Source: a candidate division KSB1 bacterium (lineage in GTDB: Bacteria; Zhuqueibacterota; Zhuqueibacteria; Residuimicrobiales; Krinioviventaceae). Taken from it: DNA of 64,000 nucleotides. The stretch lies in NCBI GenBank assembly GCA_034521575.1, contig JAXHMJ010000003.1, forward strand, positions 248,001-312,000, given 5' to 3'. Shown here piece by piece: positions 10,001 through 19,948 of the stretch. The position numbers and the translations under genes are program-made. The notes under the pieces were generated by a model. The model searched no databases. It was not told the DNA's origin and saw only the letters and a list, made by a program, of their open reading frames with translations. How positions within the stretch are numbered: the stretch's first letter is position 1; each line of letters opens with the position of its first letter.

Positions 10001-12540
10001 GTGGTGACGATCACGGGAAATTCATAATCCTGACCGGTACGCAGATACTGCGAATCCGGGCGCCGGATTCCCACCACACTGTCCACCGGTTTGATGAGCA
10101 TGGACTGCTGCTCGCGGGTGAACCCCCCGCCGCGCTCATAGACCGTGGCATTGACATGGGCGCGCACCAGCTTGGCCTGTTGCACGGATTGGGAAAAGGT
10201 ATAATCAAAGTTAATAGTTCCCTGTTCATTCAGGGTATCCGACAGGAGCGTGTGTTCACGGGGCGAGAACCGGTCTTCTTCATCCGTAAACGAATAGTGT
10301 TCATAGCCGGGCACGCTGAACGAGGCTTGGGACAGAGACGCCTCGACCTGAACGCGCAGCCGCGATGCCGGAGCGCCGAACAGGTATTGGGATGTTACGT
10401 TGCCGTTCAATACCGGCGGCCGTCCGGTGACGGTATCCGGCAGCATTAGATTCACCTTGAGCCGGTTGGGGCTTAACCGTTCGATTTTCAACCAGTGAGT
10501 AAAGGTCTGTCCGGCAAATTCCAGTTCAGCGCGCCAGTTGCCGGTGGGCGCACCGGGTGGGGTCGATAGCTCAAAGGAACAATGGCCAAACTCACCGCTT
10601 TGGGTTTTCAGTTCATGCGTCATCTGGTTGTGAGGATTGAACACTTTGAGCAGAATCGGCTGTTGGGCGGGCGGAGTTTCGGTGTTCGTACGCAGAATCG
10701 CGGACAGATGTATCGTATCACCCGGCCGATACACACCGCGGTCGGTGTAAATAAAAGGATTGATGCCGTCCTGTCCGCGGCTGACACCGGATACATCAAA
10801 GGTAGACGTTTCCCAGCCCGACTGATTCAGTTTGATCACGGCAATTCCCTGATCATTGACGCCCTTGATGTAATATCCGTCATCTGCTGTAAAATGCGCA
10901 TGCCCGTCCTTATCGGTTTGCCGGGTTTGAAGCGCCTTGTTCTGATAGGTATACAGGGTCAGAGTCAGGCCGGAGACCGGTTTGGCATCGGATAGTTCAG
11001 CAGCGTACAGATGCAGACCGTCATCGGCTTTTTTAAGCGATAGACCGATGTTGGATGAAATCAGCACTTTGAGTCGGGTGCCGTTCTCGCGATAATAGCC
11101 GTAGCGGTCGGGATTGTCATAATAACCGGTATCCGGATAATACAGTTCGTCGGCGGATACCGAATTTTCATTGTTTGTCGGTCTGCCGACCAGGTCATCG
11201 CGGTTAAATTGACAGGTGACCACAAACATGGCATTGGTTTTATCGCTAAACACCGGACTCAGGTCAAGTTCACCGCGCATCCAGGTGTTGCGTTCCGCGT
11301 CCAGGTGCAGTTCTTTGTTGTAAATCTGTTCCGCCACCCGGTTCAGGTCATTGACGTAGCGTTTCTGATCACCCCCGAGCATGTTGTTCTGCAGAAAAAA
11401 TCCCTGATTTTGCGGAAATATTTCGTGCACCTCTACACGCATTTTTCCGACATTTATGCTTTTAAACTGCAGACGATAGTCATTGGCAGGCGGCAGAAAA
11501 ACACCTTCCGAGAGCCATTCGATTTTGGGTTTTTGATTGGCCAGGCGGAACGCCGCTTTATAATCATTCTGCAATTGCGTGTTCAGTGCACTTTTAAATC
11601 CTTTGCGAATGTGAATCACGTATTCGCGGCCGGGGATGAATTTGCCTTTGAGCAAAAGATAATTGTCTGATAGACTCAATTCATAATCAACAGCCGGATC
11701 AATGCTCACATAACCGCTCAAATCCCGATCTTTTGCAATGGGATCGGAAAATCGAAAGCCGTATGTTTTGAGTTCATCTCCGGGCTGGCTTTTATGGGTA
11801 TGCGTGATCACCTTGAACGTATGGGCTTCCGGCAGGATCAGGGTTTGGCTCCAGGGTTTGTTGTCGGCTGTATAATCGGAGGGTAGCTTTAATGTGACAT
11901 ACTGCACGCGTTCACCGCGCTGTACCGGCTCGGAAATGATCTCGTATGCATGCCGGCCGTCATCGGCTGTCTCGGCCCGGAGCTTGAGCGGCTTTGAGTT
12001 GATCGTGCCTTTGAGATCGTTGTTCAGCTTTTCCGGATCAACTTTTTGGGCAAACTCTATTCCGGCCTGCAGCCGCACCTGATGCGGCGCGCCGTCTGCG
12101 GGCTTGAATGACCAGTCGAATGTGTTGATGTCCTGTTCTGCGGTTTTAAAGCTAAAGGTGAAATCACTGCCGGTTTTGCCAGGCAATGCGCGGCTGCCGA
12201 TCAGTTTGCCGGTATAGGATACACCCGGGGGCAGCGCTTCGGCAGGTTTAAACGTGAGCGTGGAGGGATCAACCCATCGCGCTTCACCCTGGATGGCAGG
12301 CTTGAATTTGAACGGTGATTGATCCAGTACTTTGTCTTTAAAGTGTTCCGGAACCATGGATTGGTTGAAAATTAGCGTGATCGAAGCTGTGGTTTTAAGG
12401 GTTTGGGCCGGTGTGGATACGATGGATCCGGCCAAATCAATCGATTCAGCGCTGTCTTTTTCTTTCCATTGATCTTTGAATGAATCTGTACAGCTGATGA
12501 ACAACAGTAGAGACAGAATACATACGAGTATTGATCTCAT
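7060..12540 (-). CDS. Bacterial alpha-2-macroglobulin lipoprotein (YfhM-like)
   Basis: About 1826 residues, normal for the large bacterial A2M type. The open frame continues upstream to 12681, but the ATG at 12540 has an AAAGGAG ribosome binding site and starts a lipoprotein signal (LLFISC, Cys17). Recognisable parts in order: macroglobulin domains, the MG2 signature YTDRGVYRPGDTIHLSA, the bait-region domain (DRFAPGDKAELSFTTPDKG), the A2M domain (RFARPGDKFYVPVTVFA), the thioester motif in YPYGCLEQT near residue 1370, and the helical thioester domain (RYSDWGSIYAGHFLV). The family is a periplasmic protease trap: cleavage of the bait exposes a Cys-Gln thioester that binds the attacker. In E. coli the gene is linked to pbpC, which is not present nearby. 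The frame is intact over 5.5 kb. Confidence 0.92.
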   Translation of the reverse strand: MRSILVCILSLLLFISCTDSFKDQWKEKDSAESIDLAGSIVSTPAQTLKTTASITLIFNQSMVPEHFKDKVLDQSPFKFKPAIQGEARWVDPSTLTFKPAEALPPGVSYTGKLIGSRALPGKTGSDFTFSFKTAEQDINTFDWSFKPADGAPHQVRLQAGIEFAQKVDPEKLNNDLKGTINSKPLKLRAETADDGRHAYEIISEPVQRGERVQYVTLKLPSDYTADNKPWSQTLILPEAHTFKVITHTHKSQPGDELKTYGFRFSDPIAKDRDLSGYVSIDPAVDYELSLSDNYLLLKGKFIPGREYVIHIRKGFKSALNTQLQNDYKAAFRLANQKPKIEWLSEGVFLPPANDYRLQFKSINVGKMRVEVHEIFPQNQGFFLQNNMLGGDQKRYVNDLNRVAEQIYNKELHLDAERNTWMRGELDLSPVFSDKTNAMFVVTCQFNRDDLVGRPTNNENSVSADELYYPDTGYYDNPDRYGYYRENGTRLKVLISSNIGLSLKKADDGLHLYAAELSDAKPVSGLTLTLYTYQNKALQTRQTDKDGHAHFTADDGYYIKGVNDQGIAVIKLNQSGWETSTFDVSGVSRGQDGINPFIYTDRGVYRPGDTIHLSAILRTNTETPPAQQPILLKVFNPHNQMTHELKTQSGEFGHCSFELSTPPGAPTGNWRAELEFAGQTFTHWLKIERLSPNRLKVNLMLPDTVTGRPPVLNGNVTSQYLFGAPASRLRVQVEASLSQASFSVPGYEHYSFTDEEDRFSPREHTLLSDTLNEQGTINFDYTFSQSVQQAKLVRAHVNATVYERGGGFTREQQSMLIKPVDSVVGIRRPDSQYLRTGQDYEFPVIVTTFDGQPVSGHNLRVSHYINRNYWWWEYYRNRDKTFRKLDNTFEVESKTLKSATNPLAFRTLVDEEGLHMIRVEDLQTGQSASVTFSASQWGRQAQPDEQTDQPFLNLTLNQDRFAPGDKAELSFTTPDKGLYLFTLEQDERILLQKVGSVDKERTKIGFKITQDMIPNCYASLSLIQPHEHKDNDLPRRIFGIQPVFVESPQTRLNVRMTAPETVRPGESFRIDIANPNRKAISATLAIVDEGLLNLTDFTTPDPWEHYFKKLRLGVTTLDTWDEILGVLLPDMNVYFSIGGGYAEAMAKRAGAGLAELENIQRFKPVVFFKGPFSIKPGKTKALSFDMHNTIGSVRAMLTACSGHAYAAQDADIRVKSPLMVLPTIPRFARPGDKFYVPVTVFAHDENIRNVTVECRTSDLLNIRDSTRKSLTFKGTGEKDVIFDIQADERIGGSELTVQAESGREQASAQAEFPVRPFNPFYTRVTDTTAQDQPVVLTPEKIGLPGTNSATLAFTRIPDIQLQKRFKRVIRYPYGCLEQTVSTGMAQLYIDNVMDVSEQEAQAIQNNITQTIDKLPSFQIKQGFSFWPVNEYYKQRYSDWGSIYAGHFLVLAEQLGYHIPASLLRRWRQSAQSQAGEVREDHRYQAYRLYVLSLAGHPHHGAMNLMRETLLPELDPLSQSLLAAAYALSGEQAAANDIQKQIDTSISPYREMSGTFGSVIRDQALMTCCALDMQDVKAAAGHVRAFSKQFSATGWYSTHDIGSALLASSKFYAQSSLSQGSVEFSVQTGDNAAKDFILNDYQMSMDVSDAYAKAITVTPKSDAPLFITLFEEGIPLKDIIPAQQQGVKLARAFYGKEGHEISVEALSQGQPFWVRYQVINQSGNPLEELALSSLLPAGWEIINPRLTQQNLPTWIQSYNPDNGEYMDIRDDRVNWFFDLHRGQKNFFIQVNPTFAGTYTLPPVTVEAMYSPEVSAAIESGEVEVKPAF

Positions 12541-12896
12541 GATTTCTCCTTTACTGAACACAAATTGAAATGCTTGATAAATAACCCCGATCCGATAGTA
12601 GGCGGCTCGCTTGTTTATTTTAACCATTTGTAATCTATTATGCAAAGGAAATTTGCATAAAACAGGAGGGAACTCTATCATGAAACCGTCGTTTTTAAGC
12701 GATAGATACAGAGTCTTGCTGATGAAATATCTTGCAATTGTGGTTACTTTTGATTATCGTTATTGATAATCGTTATTAAAAAGACATTGGATGGTTTCAA
12801 GCCGTTTTAACAATTGCGATTTTATTGTTTTCGGGGGTAATGCATGGCTGTGTATCGTACAACTTGCTGGTAACAGAGAGCACAGGTGACGGTTAA
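12541..12896. promoter_or_regulatory. Divergent promoter region with a tandem 13-bp direct repeat
   Basis: Shared upstream region of the alpha-2-macroglobulin gene (minus) and the hybrid regulator gene (plus). At 12751-12776 two 13-mers lie head to tail, TGATTATCGTTAT and TGATAATCGTTAT, one full helical turn plus about three bases apart. Such a pair suits a regulator that binds direct repeats, for example the AraC-type domain encoded next door. The GATAAT elements also recall Fur boxes, but the arrangement is not the standard inverted one. No sure -35/-10 pair was identified. Confidence 0.4.
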
Positions 12897-15800
12897 TTGA
12901 AAAATAAACTATTTCTCATTCTCTTTTTCTTATTGATGGCCAACGCCGTCCATTCTCAGTACAAGAATCTTCGCTTTACGCATCTCAGTACAGCGGACGG
13001 TCTGTCGAGATCACATGTGACCTGTAGCTCCCAGGATGCCCGGGGATTTATGTGGTTCGGCACGTCGAATGGGCTGAACCGCTATGACGGATACGATTTT
13101 TCCATTTACACCTATCATCAGAATGATCCTTATTCCATCAGCCATAATTATATTTCGTCCATCTGTCAGGACGCGGACGGCAAGATGTGGGTGGGCACGA
13201 GTGACGGACTGAATGTTTATGATCATGCCATGCATCATTTTGAGACTTTTAAACACAGTGATGAGCACCCCGGCAGCATCAGTGACGATCAAATCGAGGC
13301 CATTATTCAGGACAGACGGGGCCGGCTGTGGATCGGCACCCGTAACGGTGGTGTGGACCGTTATGATTCTGAAACCGGTCAGTTTATTCATTATCAACAC
13401 GAAGACGGCCGTTCCGGTATCAGCGGCAATGACGTGCGGGTTCTGTTTGAGGACAGCGGCAACCGGCTTTGGCTCGGGCATTGGAACGGCGGCATTGACA
13501 TCTATGAAGAACAAACTGACACATTTGTTCCGTTGTTTGAGGATCAGCGATTGACACAGTCGGGCATCATGGATATGGCCGAACTTGACTCGTGCCTCTG
13601 GATCGGCACTCAGAGCGACGGACTGTACAAAATCGATCTGCGTGACCTGCGTTTGTCTGCTGTGACCCATTACCGGCAGTCTGGTGAAAACAGCCTGGCC
13701 AGCAACAGTGTTTTGTCGTTGATGCCAGATAAAGACGGACATCTCTGGATTGGCACGGAAAACGGCGGCCTTGATGTTCTGGACGTCAATCGAAATGTGT
13801 TTTACCACAATCAGGTGGATCCGTTTGACCCGGGCGGACTCGATTCCCAATTCTGTTTATTCAATTTACAAGGATCGGTCGGGTAATATCTGGGTGGGCA
13901 CGTTTGCCGGGGGCATTAATCTGATGATGCGCGGCAAGGCCGCCTTTCAGCATTACAAACATATTCCGGGCCGGAAAAACGGTCCGAGTCATAATATGGT
14001 GACCAATTTCCTGGAGGATGAGAGAGGTCAACTGTGGATTGGTACGGACGGCGGCGGTCTGAATGTTTTTGATCCGCAAAATAAAACTTTCAAGCATTAT
14101 ACGGCGGCCAACAGCAATTTGAGCAGTGATGTCATCCTGAGTTTGTTTCAAAATCAGGAAAAGCAGTTATGGGTTGGAACCTGGGCGGATGGATTGTACC
14201 GATTCGATCCAAATTCCGGACGTGTAAAACGTTTCACGCGTGAAACCCATGCTCTGGGAAGCAATAATATTTTTGACATCGAGTCTGATTTCGCCGGCAA
14301 TCTCTGGATGGCGTCGTTTTGGGGCGGTTTGACGTTTTTGGATCCGACCGGTGATTCGACCCGGATTTACCGATCTGAAAACAGCAATCTGAGTGATGAC
14401 GATGTACGGGTGATTTGCCGGGATCATGACGGAACCTTCTGGGTGGGAACGGATGCCGGTCTGGACCACTTTGATCCGGTTAGTAAAAAGTTTGTCAATT
14501 ATCAACACGAACAATCCGATACCGGCAGTCTAAGCAAGGGATTTGTTTTGTCCATTCTGGTGTCCCGGGATTCCACACTCTGGGTGGGCACCATCGGCGG
14601 ATTGAATCGCTTTGACCGTGAAACCGGAACGTTTGAACACTATACCGTCGACGTTGGCCTGCCCAATGATGAGATTAGATCCATTGTTGAAGATAACGAC
14701 GGCATGCTGTGGCTCGGGACCAATAAAGGATTGTCGCGGTTTAATCCGGTGACCGAAACCTTTGTCAATTACGATATGTCGGATGGGTTGCGAATTAATG
14801 AATTCAGTTCCCGAAGCTCGTTGCTGCTGAGCAATGGTTCGCTGGTATTCGGCGGCAATAACGGCTTTAACATGTTCCAGCCCAAAAATCTCGAACGCAA
14901 TTCTTTTATTCCGCCTGTGCTCCTCACCGATTTCAGGATTTTTAACGAGTCGGTAGAGATTGGAGAGCGCGATTCATTGCTGCAGCAGGATATCAGTGAA
15001 ACCCGGGCGATAGAGCTCAGCTACCGTCATTCGGTTTTTTCTTTTGATTTTGTGGCTCTGAACTATATTTCTCCTGAAAAGAATCAATATGCCTATATGA
15101 TGCAAGGGTTTGAATCCAGTTGGAATTATGTGGGCTCCCGGCGCACCGCAACCTATACGAACCTGGATCCGGGTCGTTATGTATTCAAAGTCAAAGCCTC
15201 GAACAATGACGGCATCTGGAACGAAACCGGCGCCTCGGTCAATATTCTGATTCATCCCCCGTTTTGGAAAACCTGGTGGGCTTATCTGATTGAAGCGCTT
15301 CTCGTCCTGGCGCTCATTTCCTTTGTTCTGAATTATTTTATCAGCCGCCAGCGTCTGCGCCATAAACTGAAAATGGAGCACTTGGAACTGGAAAAAATGT
15401 ACGAACTGGATCAGATTAAAACGCATTTTTTCACCAATATTTCACACGAGTTTCATTCTCCGCTGACTTTGATCATTGATCCGCTTGAAAAAATTGTCAA
15501 GACGTTTCATGTGGACGAAAAACTGAGAAACAGTCTGGAACTCATCCACCGGAATGCGCGCCGGCTGCAGCGCATGACCCGCCAGCTGATGGATTTTCAA
15601 AAACTGGAAACCGGAGACCTGCAGCTTTACTTGTCGCGCGGGGATATTGTACAGTTTGTAAAAGCGATTTTTTATTCATTTGCAGATTACGCCTCGCAGC
15701 ACCAGATCACGTTCAAATTCGAATCTGAAATTGAGGACGCGGCTGTGTGGTTCGATCCGGACAAGCTGGACAAGGTTGTGTATAATCTGCTTTCCAATGC

Positions 15801-17026
15801 ATTCAAATTCACACCGGACGGCGGCACCGTCAGAGTCGGCGTATCATTACTGTCGGGGAGTCAGCTGAAACAAATGAATCTGCAGGATAAAGCTGACCGC
15901 TATATTGAAATTCAGGTCCAGGACAACGGGATCGGCATTGCCAAAGATCAGATTGATAATATATTTAAACGGTTTTATCAGATCGATACATCCGATTCAA
16001 CCAACAAACGCGGTATCGGGATTGGCCTGGCGTTCATTTACGAAATTCTGCGGTTATATCAGGGCGATATATCGGTGGACAGCGAGCACCAAAAAGGCAC
16101 CACCTTTACGGTGCGGATTCCGGTCGATGAGCATTATCTGGAAGAAAATCAGCTGGTCGGAGAGTTTAAACATCAACCGATGAACGACTTTTACATGTCT
16201 GATCTGGCGGGATCCATCTCGAAACCATCAAAGCAGAACGGACAGCCCGATGCGCACAAGGGCAAGGAAGATATTCCCAGTATCCTGATTGTAGAGGATG
16301 ATATGCAGATTCTGGATTATATTCAGAAATCTCTGCAGAGCGAGTGCCGCATTTACAAGGCAACGAATGGAGAGGAAGGACTGGAAAAAGGCCGGAAAAA
16401 TGATACCGGATCTGATCATATCGGATATTATGATGCCCGAGATCACCGGAATTGATATGTGCAATCAACTCAAACAGGATGAGAAAACCAGTCACATTCC
16501 AATTATTCTGTTGACAGCCTACACAAGCCAGCAATATCGAATAGACAGTCTGAATCAGGGTGCGGATGCCTATCTCACCAAGCCATTCAGCATAGATGTG
16601 CTGGAGGCGCAGGTTGTGAATCTGCTGGATTCGCGTACAAAATTACGCGAAAGATTTACTTCGCATTTTCTGCTGGAACCGCAAAAAGTCGAGATCACGG
16701 ACGTAGATGAACGCTTTTTAAAACGCGTGATCGATGTCATTGAAAAACATATGTCGGATGCCAAATTTAACGCCGACATGCTGAGCAGCAAAGTCGGTTT
16801 GAGCCGTATGCAGCTGTACCGCAAATTGCGCGGACTGACCAATCAAACCGTGCATGAATTCATTCGCAGTATCCGGCTTAAACGCGCGGTGCAGCTTTTG
16901 GAAGAAAAGCGCATGACCATCACAGAAGTGGCCTATGATGTCGGATTCAATGACCTGACCTATTTTGCCCGCTGTTTTAGAAAACAATACGACAAATCCC
17001 CTTCGGAATATATTTCCAGCCGTTAA
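12897..17026 (+). CDS. Hybrid two-component system sensor-regulator (propeller, Y_Y_Y, HisKA, HATPase, REC, AraC HTH), two frameshifts
   Basis: One gene of about 1375 codons read in three frames. Start TTG at 12897 with AGGTGA upstream. Order: signal peptide (1-20); a double propeller of Reg_prop repeats (GxLWxGT-type motifs such as GKMWVGTSDGLNVYD and GNIWVGTFAGG); Y_Y_Y domain near 720-790; one membrane helix (~793-815); HisKA with FFTNISHEFHSPLTL; HATPase with N box NLLSNAFKFTPDGG and DNGIGI; REC starting ILIVEDD; and AraC-type HTH (GLSRMQLYRKLRGLTNQ). Frameshifts lie near 13845 (TCCCAA run) and 16395 (A-rich run), and homology resumes at once after each. Such proteins sense oligosaccharides in the periplasm and activate the adjacent polysaccharide locus, so it most likely controls the glucan genes downstream. 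Confidence 0.88.
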
Positions 17027-17379
17027 GCGTGTCTAACCGGACTGATTGTCTGTTCTGTCCCGGACTGTTGCAGGGGGCAGTCTGCTTTATCAAACACAAG
17101 TTCGACAGTTGTTTTATAACATTCATTTTTTGCGATAAAAATCATTTCCTAATCCCGCGTGGTAAAGACCTGTCCTTTTATTGCAAAGAATGAATTTTAA
17201 AGTGTTGAACCCAGGTTAACAAATCTGCTGTTCTTGCCGAATGAGTGGATTTCAATTAAAAACCTTCCTTTTTGATACCATTGTCCGATACTTTGTTACT
17301 CCAGTCCGAGCTTTTATCCCGGTTTTTTATATTTTTCTCTTATTGAATTGTCATTAATTCCAATATCTGAGAGAAAAAA
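17027..17379. promoter_or_regulatory. Upstream region of the glucan-utilization genes
   Basis: 353 bases without a gene between the regulator and GH30. It holds the imperfect dyad GTTGAACCCAGGTTAAC at 17204-17220, a candidate site for the AraC-type regulator, and an AT-rich stretch (about 17310-17370) just before the GH30 start. No sure promoter boxes were found. Confidence 0.35.
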
Positions 17380-18876
17380 ATGAAATCCTTTTATTTTATT
17401 CCTGTTTTTGCTGTGATCTTGACAGCCTGCTCATCATCTGATCACCACAACTATACACAGGTTCAAGTTATTCAAACTTCCAGGCAGGGAGATCAGCTGA
17501 ATGAAACGGCCCGACTCGATCTCAGCGCCGGGAGTGTTTCTGACGCTGTTGAAATCCGTCTTGATCCCGCACAGACGTTTCAGACGCTTGAAGGATTCGG
17601 CGGCTCGTTCACAGAGGCTTCCGCGCATGTCTTGAAACAGTTGAGTGCGGATAAACGCGACGAGGTGATTCGCGCTTATTTTTCTGATCAGGGCTCCAAT
17701 TACACCCTGACCCGGACCCATATGAATAGTTGCGATTTTTCCCTCGGCTCCTATTCCTATGCTCCTGTCGCGGGCGATACGGCGCTGGAGCATTTTTCCG
17801 TTCAGGAAGACAAAGACGACATTATCCCGTTAATCAAGGATGCGATGGCAGTATCTCGGGACGGGTTCAAACTGATTTCCAGTCCCTGGACCGCGCCGCC
17901 CTGGATGAAGACCAACGAGGATTGGTTCGGAGGATCGCTGAAACCCGAATATTATGAGACCTGGGCGCTGTTTTTCGCCAGGTATATCCGTGCCTATCAG
18001 CAGGAGGGTATTCCCGTGTGGGCGGTTACCGTAGAAAACGAACCGCTGGGCAATGATTCCAACTGGGAAAGTATGCATTACACCCCGGAAGAAATGCGTG
18101 ATTTTATAAAGTATCACCTGGGACCGCAGTTTAGCAATGACAATATTGACACCCGTATAATGATATTCGACCAAAACCGCGATCATGTGCAGGAATGGGC
18201 GGATGTCATATTGTCCGATTCCGCCGCCTATGGCTATACCTGGGGTATTGCCGTGCACTGGTATCGCAGCACAGTCGATTGGTTCCCGGAGGCGCTGAAT
18301 GCGGCGCATGAACAGTTTCCGCAAAAACCGCTGCTGAATACTGAAGCCTGCATCGATGCTGAAATTCCCGTTTGGCGCGATGATGCGTGGTACTGGCAGA
18401 AAAATGCCACAGACTGGGGATTTGAATATGCGTCTGAAGAAAACAAACATCTGCATCCCCGCTATGTACCTGCTTTTCGCTATGCACGTGATATTATCGG
18501 CGGACTGAACAGTCATTTGGTGGGCTGGGTGGACTGGAATCTAATTTTGAATGATCAGGGCGGTCCCAATCATGTTCAGAACTGGTGTATTGCACCGGTG
18601 ATCGCCCGTCCGGAGAGCAATCAGGTCTATTACACGCCCTTGTATTATGTGCTGGCGCATTTCAGCCGTTACATGCGGCCGGACGCCAGGCGTATCTCTG
18701 CGCAATGCAGTCATGATGATTTGATGGTCACGGCCTGTATCAATCCGGATCAACGCATGGCCGTGCAGGTTTTTAATCCATCGGAATCCCCGGTGCCCTT
18801 TCAGGTGACCCTGGGTGACAAGCGCGTGTCGCATGAAATTCCGGCGGCTGCTTTGCAGACGCTATTGATACATTAA
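17380..18876 (+). CDS. GH30-family beta-glucosidase/glucanase lipoprotein
   Basis: 498 residues. The N-terminus is a lipoprotein signal ending LTACSSS. The (beta/alpha)8 domain has LEGFGGSFTEASAHVL, a typical GH30 start, then SSPWTAPPWMKT. Acid/base is E221 in VTVENEPLG and nucleophile E322 in LLNTEACID; both positions match the family. A small beta domain closes the C-terminus (MAVQVFNPSESPVPFQVTLG). GH30 subfamilies 1 and 3 act on beta-glucosyl links, subfamily 3 on beta-1,6-glucan branches of laminarin. It is the first gene after the regulator and 16 bases before a mutarotase-like gene. Removal of 1,6 branches from laminarin oligosaccharides in the periplasm is the likely role, but the subfamily is not settled. 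Confidence 0.88.
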   Translation: MKSFYFIPVFAVILTACSSSDHHNYTQVQVIQTSRQGDQLNETARLDLSAGSVSDAVEIRLDPAQTFQTLEGFGGSFTEASAHVLKQLSADKRDEVIRAYFSDQGSNYTLTRTHMNSCDFSLGSYSYAPVAGDTALEHFSVQEDKDDIIPLIKDAMAVSRDGFKLISSPWTAPPWMKTNEDWFGGSLKPEYYETWALFFARYIRAYQQEGIPVWAVTVENEPLGNDSNWESMHYTPEEMRDFIKYHLGPQFSNDNIDTRIMIFDQNRDHVQEWADVILSDSAAYGYTWGIAVHWYRSTVDWFPEALNAAHEQFPQKPLLNTEACIDAEIPVWRDDAWYWQKNATDWGFEYASEENKHLHPRYVPAFRYARDIIGGLNSHLVGWVDWNLILNDQGGPNHVQNWCIAPVIARPESNQVYYTPLYYVLAHFSRYMRPDARRISAQCSHDDLMVTACINPDQRMAVQVFNPSESPVPFQVTLGDKRVSHEIPAAALQTLLIH

Positions 18877-18892
18877 AAAAGGTCATGTAACG

Positions 18893-19795
18893 ATGGCAAT
18901 GCAACTAAATAATGATCAGGTTAAACTGGAACTATGCGAACCCGGTGAAGTGTATCGCGGGATGCGATTCGACTGGACCGGACAGATCGAGCAGATCACC
19001 TATAAGGGCGGAGAGCCTTATACCTTTTGCACCCGGGAAATTCCCGATGCACCTCTGACCCGGCAGGGGTTCGGGCTGGTCAACGAGTTCGGCATTGATC
19101 AGGCGCTGGGGTACCGCGACTGTCCGGTCGGCGAACAATTTCATAAAATCGGCGTCGGACTGTTAACCCGGGATACTCATGAATCCTATGATTTTTTCAG
19201 GGATTATCCGGTGCAACCTTATGAGTTCAAGGTATCCGCCGTATCAGACACACGCAGTGTATTTACTTGCGAGGCTGCTGAACATCGCGGATATCAGTTC
19301 AAACTCGAAAAACAGATCGAACTGGCTGGTGCGGGTTTTTCTATCCAATACACCTTTACCAATAGCGGTAAAAAGCACATTCGGACCAATGAATATGTGC
19401 ATAATTTTCTGGCCGTGAATGAACAGGAAATCGGTTCAAACTATACTCTGAGGTTTTCATTCCCGATTGATCCAAAGCGGTTTCACGCCAACGTGAATCC
19501 CGAGGCTGCTGTGCAGTTTGACGCCAATCAGGTATTTTGGAAAAAAACCCCGGAACAGCAGTTTTACGTTGCCAATGTCGGCGGCGCGCCGCAGAGCGGG
19601 GCCTCCTGGACTCTTGTCTTTGACAATGCCATCCGGATTCGGGAGCAAGTGGATTTTCAAACCACCGTGAACTTGTGGGGGCATTCCCACGTGGTGAGTC
19701 CGGAATTCTTTTTTGAACTTGATGCGGCGCCGGGAGAGCAGGTGACCTGGCAGCGGCGATACGATATTCTGCCCGAAACCGGAAAAAAAAGCTGA
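18893..19795 (+). CDS. Galactose-mutarotase-like (aldose epimerase superfamily) protein
   Basis: 300 residues, no signal peptide. The beta-sandwich pattern of the galactose mutarotase superfamily is visible: RQGFGLVNEFGIDQALGY, FHKIGVGLLTR, a central TNEYVHNFLAVNEQEIG (the HNF element matches the substrate-side strand) and a C-terminal VVSPEFFFELDAAPGEQVTW. It lies 16 bases after GH30, so the two are co-transcribed. In such loci these proteins interconvert sugar anomers for uptake or phosphorolysis, which would fit a phosphorylase downstream. The catalytic His/Glu pair was not assigned, so a non-catalytic sugar-binding role remains possible. Confidence 0.65.
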   Translation: MAMQLNNDQVKLELCEPGEVYRGMRFDWTGQIEQITYKGGEPYTFCTREIPDAPLTRQGFGLVNEFGIDQALGYRDCPVGEQFHKIGVGLLTRDTHESYDFFRDYPVQPYEFKVSAVSDTRSVFTCEAAEHRGYQFKLEKQIELAGAGFSIQYTFTNSGKKHIRTNEYVHNFLAVNEQEIGSNYTLRFSFPIDPKRFHANVNPEAAVQFDANQVFWKKTPEQQFYVANVGGAPQSGASWTLVFDNAIRIREQVDFQTTVNLWGHSHVVSPEFFFELDAAPGEQVTWQRRYDILPETGKKS

Positions 19796-19948
19796 AAAAT
19801 GCCGATTTGTTACGATAATACGACATTTTGTTACTATGATACGAGCATTTTGAGATTGAATTTCATAAATATGAGATGCAGACTCGGGAGCAGCCCCGAT
19901 AACGAGAGAATATGAGGGTGTATCCCTTTAACGATGAATGGAGAGTTG

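Noticed and set aside
12751-12776. Classical Fur box
   Set aside because: The halves are direct, not inverted, repeats, and neither flanking gene concerns iron.
13011-13850. 279-codon open frame on the minus strand
   Set aside because: Antisense to the propeller repeats of the hybrid regulator; its own repeats are just the complement of the Reg_prop motif.
13836-13860. Programmed frameshifting in the hybrid regulator and other genes
   Set aside because: No slippery heptamer followed by a structure was seen, and breaks occur in many unrelated genes at unrelated contexts.
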